This document shows positions 23,642-28,586 of a stretch of 28,586 nucleotides of DNA, piece after piece. A program made the position numbers and the translations under genes. This stretch comes from an uncultured Eubacteriales bacterium. Lineage in GTDB: Bacteria > Bacillota > Clostridia > Oscillospirales > Butyricicoccaceae. The stretch is from positions 1 through 28,586 of the forward strand of contig CAJUIK010000018.1 of NCBI GenBank assembly GCA_910585875.1, given 5' to 3'. The notes below the pieces were generated by a model. The model saw only the letters and a program-made list of their open reading frames with translations, searched no databases and was not told the DNA's origin. Numbering within the stretch: position 1 is the stretch's first letter; each line of letters begins with the position of its first letter.

Positions 23642-24481
23642 CTACTGCATCCGCTTCCGCACGGCTTCATACAACAGCACCGCCGCTGCGTTGGAAGCGT
23701 TCAGCGAGGGGATTTTCCCCTTTTGCGGGATGCGGACCACATAGTCGCATTCTTTTTTCACCAGGGCGGACACCCCCTGCCCTTCGCCGCCGATGACGAT
23801 GGCGGCGGGGAGGGTAAAATCCGCCTCATAAAGGGTCTGCTCCCCGTCCATATCCGCCGCGAAGACAAACAACCCTTTTTTCTTCAGCTCCTGGACGGCG
23901 GAGGCGATGTTATTCGCCTTGGCCACCGGCAGATATTCCAGAGCGCCGGCGGCGGCTTTGGCGCAGGCGCCGTTGAGCCCGGCGCTGCGGCGGCGGGGCA
24001 CGACCACCCCGTGGGCGCCGGCGATTTCCGCCGTGCGGATGATAGCGCCCAGGTTGTGAGGATCGGTGATGCCGTCGCACAGCACCAGCAGCGGCGCCTC
24101 TCCCCGCTCCTTGGCCAAAGCCAGCAGATCGTCCAGCTGCCGGTAAGGGGCGGCGGCGCACAGGGCGACAATGCCTTGGTGGGCGCCGGTGACGCTCATG
24201 GCGTCCAGCTTGCGCTTGTCCACCTCCTGGGCCGTCACCCCCTGCCGCCGGGCTTGGGCGATCAAATGGCCCAGAGAGCCGATGGAGCCGCCGGCAAAAT
24301 AAATTTTATCGATTTGCCGTCCGCTGCGCAGCGCCTCTGTCACGGCGTTGCGCCCCTCCAACAAAGTTTCGTCTCCTTCCCCTTCCGGCCGGCGATCCCG
24401 CCGGGGCGAAGGGCCCCGCCGTTGGTTTTTCCCCTCAAAGGGTCCCTTCTTCCTCTTGGGGCCCTGGCGCCTGTCGTCCAT
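23642..24481 (-). CDS. rlmB: 23S rRNA (guanosine-2'-O)-methyltransferase RlmB / TrmH family
   Basis: A 279-residue SPOUT methyltransferase that adds a 2'-O-methyl to G2251 in 23S rRNA. A basic N-terminal tail (KRKKGPFEGKNQRRGPSPRR) precedes the substrate-binding domain (LLEGRNAVTEAL), then the catalytic domain with LCDGITDPHNLGAIIRTAE (motif 1, Asn/Arg), VIGGEGQGV (motif 2) and IPQKGKIPSLNASNAAAV (motif 3, SLN-S-AA). All three SPOUT motifs are intact. The ATG at 24481 has GGGAGG seven bases upstream; a TTG six bases earlier is less likely. The pseudo-P-type ATPase starts 40 bases downstream, so the two are probably co-transcribed. Confidence 0.94.
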   Translation of the reverse strand: MDDRRQGPKRKKGPFEGKNQRRGPSPRRDRRPEGEGDETLLEGRNAVTEALRSGRQIDKIYFAGGSIGSLGHLIAQARRQGVTAQEVDKRKLDAMSVTGAHQGIVALCAAAPYRQLDDLLALAKERGEAPLLVLCDGITDPHNLGAIIRTAEIAGAHGVVVPRRRSAGLNGACAKAAAGALEYLPVAKANNIASAVQELKKKGLFVFAADMDGEQTLYEADFTLPAAIVIGGEGQGVSALVKKECDYVVRIPQKGKIPSLNASNAAAVLLYEAVRKRMQ

Positions 24482-24577
24482 GGTCAATCCTCCCTGTTTT
24501 TATCTTGTTCCATTTGATGTCGTCGCGCAAATTGCTCAATCCCCCGCGGCGTCTGGCCTTTAGGCCCGCTGAGCCGG

Positions 24578-24587
24578 GACAATTGTC
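24578..24587. repeat. Perfect 10-base palindrome at the rlmB transcription start
   Basis: GACAATTGTC is a perfect palindrome located at about +1 to +10 relative to the predicted rlmB start, a position typical of repressor operators. Confidence 0.4.
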
Positions 24588-24593
24588 TTTTTC

Positions 24594-24602
24594 ATTATAA
24601 CA
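24594..24602 (-). promoter_or_regulatory. Extended -10 promoter for rlmB
   Basis: On the minus strand TGTTATAAT (24602 down to 24594) is a perfect -10 with TGN extension. The -35 (TTAATT at 17 bases) is weak. The leader is about 105 bases. Confidence 0.6.
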
Positions 24603-24633
24603 GAAAGCATAACAAAAATTAACCATGAAATCC

Positions 24634-24654
24634 TTGAATTTTGACAAAATTCAA
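24634..24654. repeat. 21-base AT-rich inverted repeat upstream of the rlmB promoter
   Basis: TTGAATTTT (24634-24642) and its exact complement AAAATTCAA (24646-24654) around GAC. It is about 35 bases upstream of the -10, a place for an activator or operator site. Confidence 0.5.
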
Positions 24655-24733
24655 ATTTGCGCTGAAAAAACAGAAAAGAGGCGGGTTTTCTTTCAAAATC
24701 CCCCTCTCGGCGCCCATATGGCCTGCAAAAGAA

Positions 24734-24763
24734 AAAGCGGCGGGCCGGAGGCTCTGCCGCTTT
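24734..24763 (-). terminator. Intrinsic terminator after aspartate kinase
   Basis: On the minus strand AAAGCGGC (24763-24756) pairs with GCCGCTTT (24741-24734), with a small inner GCC/GGC stem, then TTCTTTT. It sits seven bases after the lysC stop. Confidence 0.72.
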
Positions 24764-24770
24764 GACGGAA

Positions 24771-25982
24771 TTATTGGTTTTCCGCCTGGAAAAAATGATC
24801 GTGGATGGCCTGGACGGCCCGCTGGGCGTCTTGGCTCTTGATGACGACGGACACCTTGATTTCGCTGGTGGAGATGAACATGATGTTGATCCCCTGCTTA
24901 TAAAGGGCCTCAAACATCTCTGAAGCCACCCCGGCGCTGCCCGCCATGCCTGCGCCCACAATGGAAATCTTGCTCACGTCTGGGTCCATATTCAGGCTCT
25001 GATAGGCCACGTCCCGCTGGTTTTGAATCAACTCCAGGGCCTGGGCGGCCTGGTCCTGGGCCACGGTGAAGCAGATGTGCTTGCAATGGTTCTCCGCGGC
25101 GGATTGGACGATCATATCCACATTGATTTTCTCTTTGGCCAGCCTGTCAAAGATTTTATAGGCGATGCCGGGCACGTCCGCCGTGCCGGTCAAGCTGATC
25201 ACCGCCACGTCGGCGTCCTGGGCCACGCCGCTGACTGTTCTCCGTTCCATAGTCTCCTCCCGTACTATCGTCCCCGGCTCGTCGGTAAAGCTGGACCGCA
25301 CCTCCACGGGGACTCCGTTGCGTTTGGCCAGCTCCACCGAGCGGTTGTGCAGCACCTGAGCGCCCATGGAGGCCAGCTCCAGCATCTCGTCATAAGTAAT
25401 CTCTTTCAGCTTCTGGGCGCCGCGCACCAGCCGGGGGTCGCCGGTGTAAACGCCGTCCACGTCGGTATAAATCACGCATCGAGAGGCGCCCAAAGCGGCG
25501 GCCAGCGCCACGGCGGTGGTATCCGAGCCTCCCCGGCCGATGGTGGTGATATTTCCTTGGGCGTCCGTCCCCTGGAAACCGGCCGCCACCGCCACGTTCC
25601 GTCGGGCCAGCTCCTCCCGCAGCCGCCGCGTTTCCACAAAGCGAATGCGGGCCTTGGCATGATGACTGTCGGTCAGCACCCCGGCCTGCCAGCCCGTCAG
25701 CGAAACCGCCGGGCATCCCAGGCTATGTAGAGCCATGCACAAAAGGGCGATGGAGATCTGCTCCCCGGTGGCCAGCAGCATATCCATCTCCCGCTCCGAG
25801 GGCGAGGGGCTGATCTCCGCCGCTTTTTTCAGCAGCTCGTCGGTGGTATCCCCCTGGGCCGAAACCACGGCGACCACGTCGTTTCCCGCCCGCCAGGCCT
25901 TTTCCACAATGGAGGCGGCGTTGAACAGCCGTTCCCTGGAGGCCACCGAGGTGCCGCCAAATTTTAACACAATCAAAGACAC
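24771..25982 (-). CDS. lysC: Aspartate kinase
   Basis: A 403-residue monofunctional aspartokinase that phosphorylates aspartate, the first step toward lysine, threonine and methionine. Kinase motif VLKFGGTSVAS is at residues 5-15, LLATGEQIS near 69-77, GRGGSDTTAVALAAAL near 149-164, YTDVDGVYTGDPR near 172-184. Two C-terminal ACT domains follow (starting about 263 and 341), the usual site of lysine or threonine feedback. The start is GTG at 25982 with GGAGGAG upstream. It is preceded by a leader of about 117 bases containing a long hairpin. No other lysine-pathway gene is near. Confidence 0.95.
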   Translation of the reverse strand: MSLIVLKFGGTSVASRERLFNAASIVEKAWRAGNDVVAVVSAQGDTTDELLKKAAEISPSPSEREMDMLLATGEQISIALLCMALHSLGCPAVSLTGWQAGVLTDSHHAKARIRFVETRRLREELARRNVAVAAGFQGTDAQGNITTIGRGGSDTTAVALAAALGASRCVIYTDVDGVYTGDPRLVRGAQKLKEITYDEMLELASMGAQVLHNRSVELAKRNGVPVEVRSSFTDEPGTIVREETMERRTVSGVAQDADVAVISLTGTADVPGIAYKIFDRLAKEKINVDMIVQSAAENHCKHICFTVAQDQAAQALELIQNQRDVAYQSLNMDPDVSKISIVGAGMAGSAGVASEMFEALYKQGINIMFISTSEIKVSVVIKSQDAQRAVQAIHDHFFQAENQ

Positions 25983-26013
25983 TTGCTATCGCTCCTCCGA
26001 TTTTGAGGCTGAA

Positions 26014-26046
26014 GCAGGGCGGAAGCCTGGCGGCTTTCCGCCCTGC
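26014..26046 (-). promoter_or_regulatory. Long hairpin in the lysC leader
   Basis: GCAGGGCGGAAGCC (26014-26027) pairs with GGCTTTCCGCCCTGC (26032-26046) with one bulged base and a 4-base loop, ending about 23 bases before the lysC ribosome site. It lacks a following T-run, so it is not a plain terminator; it may control translation or RNA stability. Confidence 0.45.
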
Positions 26047-26105
26047 GGATGATTCATTATCAGTATATGAAGCCCTGTGCGGGCCGGACCTTCCGCCGCC
26101 CCTTT

Positions 26106-26111
26106 ATTGTA
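26106..26111 (-). promoter_or_regulatory. Probable -10 element for lysC
   Basis: Minus-strand TACAAT at 26106-26111; no good -35 lies 16-18 bases upstream. The implied leader is about 117 bases. Confidence 0.4.
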
Positions 26112-26218
26112 TCTGACCGGCGGGAAAAAGGAAACAGTTTTTTTCGCCGCCGGGAAAAATAACCGCCCGTCTTTTTCTCCCTTCTTTCCCAAACTTTGTG
26201 GAAACTGGGCGGAAATAA

Positions 26219-26227
26219 TGATATACT
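26219..26227 (+). promoter_or_regulatory. Extended -10 promoter for the 63-residue membrane gene
   Basis: TGATATACT (26219-26227), identical to the extended -10 of the response-regulator promoter at 6478-6486. The -35 is weak. The leader before the ATG is about 140 bases. Confidence 0.58.
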
Positions 26228-26307
26228 ATTGGCAGAACCGGCGTCCGCTCCGCCGACAAAGGCCCTGCGCCGCCGGCTTTGGCTCTTTTGACCGTGACAA
26301 ACAGAGC

Positions 26308-26331
26308 GTTTTCCCGCTTTTTCGGGAAAAC
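26308..26331 (+). promoter_or_regulatory. Leader hairpin before the 63-residue gene
   Basis: GTTTTCCCG (26308-26316) and CGGGAAAAC (26323-26331), a perfect 9-base-pair stem with a CTTTTT loop, about 45 bases before the ATG. Confidence 0.45.
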
Positions 26332-26375
26332 CGTTCCGACTTTCCCGGCTCGCCGGGGCCAAAAGGAGTTCTTGT

Positions 26376-26567
26376 ATGGGCATCGTCCTGGCAATGATCT
26401 GCTTTCTCTTGCTCGTCGAATCGGCGGTTTTCTTCGCCCTATTGTCCGCTGTCCGGCGGCTGAGGGGGAAAAGACGGGCTCTCGTCTCCGCCCTGGCCGC
26501 GCTGACCGCCGCCGGCGCTCTGTGGACCTTCCGCCAAGCCGCTTCCATCCTGTTCTTTTTCCGCTGA
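26376..26567 (+). CDS. Small two-helix membrane protein (63 aa)
   Basis: A 63-residue protein: helix 1 about 3-25 (IVLAMICFLLLVESAVFFAL), a basic loop RRLRGKRR, helix 2 about 35-50, and a short FRQAASILFFFR tail. AAAGGAG lies seven bases before the ATG, an excellent ribosome site, and an extended -10 promoter lies upstream. The family is not recognised. It is 92 bases before the GNAT gene on the same strand with no strong terminator between, so they may share a transcript. Confidence 0.65.
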   Translation: MGIVLAMICFLLLVESAVFFALLSAVRRLRGKRRALVSALAALTAAGALWTFRQAASILFFFR

Positions 26568-26659
26568 AATCCGGCGTCTGCCGAGAGTCCGGCTGATCTC
26601 CGCCATTTTAATGAAAGGAAGCCCCGATAAGAGAGCGTTCGCCGGGGCAAAAGATTTTT

Positions 26660-27259
26660 ATGTCTTTTCTCATCCGCCCCGCCGAGCCAGAGGATCGGGA
26701 CGCTTTGGCCCGCTGCATTGCCGAAGGGTTCGAGCGGGATTTTTCCATCCTATGTAAAGATATAGGCAAAACCGCCCGGGCCCTCGCCGGCGGTATTCAG
26801 ACCCAGCGCTTTTTCGTGGCGGAGCAAGCCGAATCCTCCGCTGGGCGGCCGCCGGCTTTGTGGGGCGCGGCGGCGGTTTCCGACTGCCGGGGGCGAGCCG
26901 TGAAGACGGATAGGGCCGCTTACCTAAAACATTTCGGCCCGTTGCGGGGACGCCTGGCTCTTTTGGCGTTGAAACCAGAATTTGAACCTCCGCTGGATTA
27001 TCCGCCTTCCGTCGGCTATCTGGAGTTCGTGGCCGTGGGCCGGCAATTCCGGCGGCGGGGCGTCGCCACGGCTCTTTTGCAAAAAATCGTGACTTCCAGC
27101 TTGTACGCGGATTATATTTTAGATGTGACGGATATCAACGCCGCCGCTATCCAATGCTATGAAAAAGCCGGGTTCCGGGAGTTCCAGCGCGTTCCAGAGA
27201 AACACGGAAAACAAAAAGGCTTCAGCGCCAAGATTTACATGAAATACGTCGGCGCCTAA
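26660..27259 (+). CDS. GNAT-family N-acetyltransferase
   Basis: A 199-residue acetyltransferase using acetyl-CoA. The opening FLIRPAEPEDRDALARCIAEGF is a typical GNAT start; the acetyl-CoA-binding motif A is YLEFVAVGRQFRRRGVATAL (about 120-139) and the end motif is NAAAIQCYEKAGFREFQ (about 160-176). The substrate cannot be predicted. No good ribosome site lies next to the ATG; a purine-rich AAAGGAAG is about 40 bases upstream, separated by a GCCCCG/CGGGGC hairpin (26621-26648). The downstream permease follows after 45 bases. Confidence 0.88.
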   Translation: MSFLIRPAEPEDRDALARCIAEGFERDFSILCKDIGKTARALAGGIQTQRFFVAEQAESSAGRPPALWGAAAVSDCRGRAVKTDRAAYLKHFGPLRGRLALLALKPEFEPPLDYPPSVGYLEFVAVGRQFRRRGVATALLQKIVTSSLYADYILDVTDINAAAIQCYEKAGFREFQRVPEKHGKQKGFSAKIYMKYVGA

Positions 27260-27304
27260 AGCCGGCCGCCCGGCCGGCGGAAACCGCCGAAAGGAGGGTT
27301 CCCT

Positions 27305-28447
27305 ATGCAGATGCACGAAAACCGCTATATCGATATTCTGCTCAAGCTGATTTATCTGATCCTCATCGGCGGAGCGGTCTGGCTGTTTTTCAAATACGCT
27401 TTTGGGTGGACGATTCCGCTGATTATCGCCTACCTGCTGTCCCGATTGATTTTGCGGCCGGTGGAGTATTTGAGCGTCAAATGGAAGATGAACCGCAAAG
27501 CGGCCACCATTCTATGCACGCTGCTGGCTGTCTCCGCCTTTTGCTGGGGTATTTTCTTCCTGATTTCCAATTTGGTGCGGGAAGGGCTGCTGCTGGCCCG
27601 AGATCTGCCTCTCTACCTGACCTCCATCCAGGATAAAATCAGCCAGGCCGGGCAGTCTCTGGGCGCTTTGTTGGTCCGATATCATCTGAATTTCTTCGAT
27701 CCGGCCCTGCTGACGGTAGACGGCCTGCTACGGCAGATCAAGCTGCCGTCCCTCAACCTCACCCGCGTGCTGAACACTGTGGGCTCGGCGGCCTCCAGCG
27801 TGCCCTCGATTTTGATCACCCTGGTTTTCATCCTACTGGGCACCTACTTCATGTGCAGCGAAAACCAGAAGATTTTCGGCTTCCTCTCCTACCAGATGGG
27901 CCCGGCCGCCGCGGACCTGGCCCGGAGGCTCCGCTCCTTTCTCTATAACAGCGTGGGCAAATGGCTGCGGGCTCAGTGCATTTTGATTTGCGTCACCTTC
28001 TGTGAGCTGTCTCTGGGCTTTTTTATCATGGGCCTGCCCTATGCCGGGCTGCTGGCGCTGATTATCGCCTTTGTGGACGCCCTGCCCATCTTGGGCGTGG
28101 GCACGGCGCTGTTGCCTTGGGCCGCCTTGTCGCTGCTGACCGGCGAATTCCGCCGGGCGCTGACGCTGCTGATTATCTATCTGGTGGTGCTGACCGTGCG
28201 CAATATGATCGAGCCCCGCATCGTCGGAGGCCAGCTGGGGCTGGACCCCTTCGCCACTCTGCTGTGCATCTATTTCGGCTATCGGATCGCCGGCTTCGGC
28301 GGAATGTTCATCGTGCCGGTTGTGACGCTCACCCTCATCAAATTGCAGGAATGGGGCTATATCAGCCTGGGCCGAGATAAACGGCGCCGGCAGACTTTGC
28401 CCGGCGAAAAACCCGGCGGCCCCTCCCCCGGCCAGGGCGGAAAATAG
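27305..28447 (+). CDS. AI-2E family / YtvI-like permease
   Basis: A 380-residue polytopic protein of the AI-2E transporter superfamily (PF01594), closest in style to the sporulation protein YtvI. About seven to eight helices: 12-50 (pair), 65-90, 165-185, 225-245, 250-285, 290-310, 325-355. Family motifs are ALIIAFVDALPILGVGTALL (near 251-270) and EPRIVGGQLGLDP (about 305-317). The C-terminus is basic then Pro/Gly-rich (KPGGPSPGQGGK). AAAGGAGG lies eight bases before the ATG. Its transported substrate is unknown; no sporulation gene is adjacent. Confidence 0.88.
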   Translation: MQMHENRYIDILLKLIYLILIGGAVWLFFKYAFGWTIPLIIAYLLSRLILRPVEYLSVKWKMNRKAATILCTLLAVSAFCWGIFFLISNLVREGLLLARDLPLYLTSIQDKISQAGQSLGALLVRYHLNFFDPALLTVDGLLRQIKLPSLNLTRVLNTVGSAASSVPSILITLVFILLGTYFMCSENQKIFGFLSYQMGPAAADLARRLRSFLYNSVGKWLRAQCILICVTFCELSLGFFIMGLPYAGLLALIIAFVDALPILGVGTALLPWAALSLLTGEFRRALTLLIIYLVVLTVRNMIEPRIVGGQLGLDPFATLLCIYFGYRIAGFGGMFIVPVVTLTLIKLQEWGYISLGRDKRRRQTLPGEKPGGPSPGQGGK

Positions 28448-28449
28448 CC

Positions 28450-28472
28450 CCGCCCTGGCCCTGGGCGGTTTT
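28450..28472 (+). terminator. Short terminator after the permease
   Basis: CCGCCC (28450-28455) pairs with GGGCGG (28463-28468), followed by TTTT; a modest but plausible intrinsic terminator two bases after the stop codon. Confidence 0.55.
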
Positions 28473-28506
28473 CCAAAAACTTTTTCAGATTTTTTTCAAA
28501 AAGCCC

Positions 28507-28535
28507 TTGCCAAAGTCTAAAACTTGTGTTATAGT
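28507..28535 (+). promoter_or_regulatory. Strong promoter for a tRNA gene or cluster
   Basis: TTGCCA (28507-28512), 17-base spacer and TATAGT (28530-28535), 39 bases before a tRNA-like 5' end. Confidence 0.7.
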
Positions 28536-28573
28536 ATCTCTTGCGTTCGGTACTGTGTTTCAGACGCAGATAA

Positions 28574-28586
28574 GCTGGTGTAGCTC
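28574..28586 (+). tRNA. 5' end of a tRNA, cut by the window edge (possibly tRNA-Thr)
   Basis: GCTGGTG (acceptor arm), TA (positions 8-9) and GCTC (start of the D stem) match the first 13 bases of a tRNA. The same start is common in Firmicutes tRNA-Thr, but only 13 bases are visible and the anticodon is outside the window, so the identity is a guess. Confidence 0.6.

Larger units (their letters stand above)
25983..26375. other. Divergent regulatory region between lysC and the 63-residue membrane gene
   Basis: A 393-base gap with no credible gene. It holds the lysC leader with a long hairpin (26014-26046), a probable lysC -10 (26106-26111), an imperfect GC/AT inverted repeat (about 26117-26155), an extended -10 promoter to the right (26219-26227) and a 9-base-pair hairpin (26308-26331) in the leader of the 63-residue gene. 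Confidence 0.65.

Noticed and set aside
23602..23670. Upstream ATG for the pseudo-ATPase giving a Cys-rich start (CGSGCSSCG)
   Set aside because: The Cys pattern is attractive as a metal site, but the ATG overlaps rlmB and lacks a ribosome site, whereas GTG at 23601 has AAGGAG at ideal spacing. It remains a possible alternative.
28430..28460. An 11-base inverted repeat that competes with the permease terminator stem
   Set aside because: It could form an anti-terminator, but one arm lies in the coding end of a low-complexity tail and GC-rich repeats of this size are expected by chance here.
1..28586. CRISPR arrays, insertion sequences, phage genes or attachment sites
   Set aside because: No regularly spaced repeats, transposase or integrase motifs, or flanking direct repeats were seen; composition is even across the window.

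Overview
This is a GC-rich window with Firmicutes gene content: ecf-truA linkage, YtvI-like permease, SLH/GH18 protein, AGGAGG-type ribosome sites and sigma-A-like promoters. It is most simply a chromosomal segment of a high-GC Clostridia member (Oscillospiraceae-like); the taxonomy is inference. I see no phage, transposon, IS or CRISPR. Genes are tightly packed, mostly on the minus strand, and separated by strong, often bidirectional hairpin terminators.

Region 1 (about 1-6.4 kb, minus strand): an rRNA-type SAM methyltransferase, then an overlapping train ecfA1-ecfA2-ecfT-truA, a DUF5711 membrane protein and a CvpA-like protein. The Ecf genes form the energizing module of a vitamin/metal importer; no substrate-binding S component is present.

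Region 2 (6.4-10.1 kb): a solitary CheY-like receiver (+), a solitary PduL-type phosphotransacylase (-), an unrecognised secreted/membrane protein (+), and an XRE regulator followed by a 42-residue membrane peptide (+).

Region 3 (10.1-16.7 kb, minus strand): an SLH/GH18 envelope hydrolase, a TfoX-N protein, an M42 aminopeptidase downstream of the beta (OadB) and a very short gamma-like (OadG) subunit of a Na+-pumping decarboxylase without its alpha subunit, an ApbE lipoprotein and uracil-DNA glycosylase.

Region 4 (16.8-21.2 kb): a 49-residue orphan protein, an ABC-F ATPase in which one composite ATP site looks destroyed, and a divergent EF-G paralogue.

Region 5 (21.3-26.0 kb, minus strand): a large membrane protein that I read as a P1B-type ATPase that has lost its catalytic motifs, rlmB, and aspartate kinase.

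Region 6 (26.2-28.6 kb, plus strand): a 63-residue membrane protein with a structured leader, a GNAT acetyltransferase, a YtvI/AI-2E family permease, and a consensus promoter reading into the first bases of a tRNA cut by the window edge.

The most novel candidates are the pseudo-P-type ATPase (21304-23601), the asymmetric ABC-F protein (17100-18701), and the orphan OadB/OadG pair. All functional statements rest on motif reading by eye; no database search was run.
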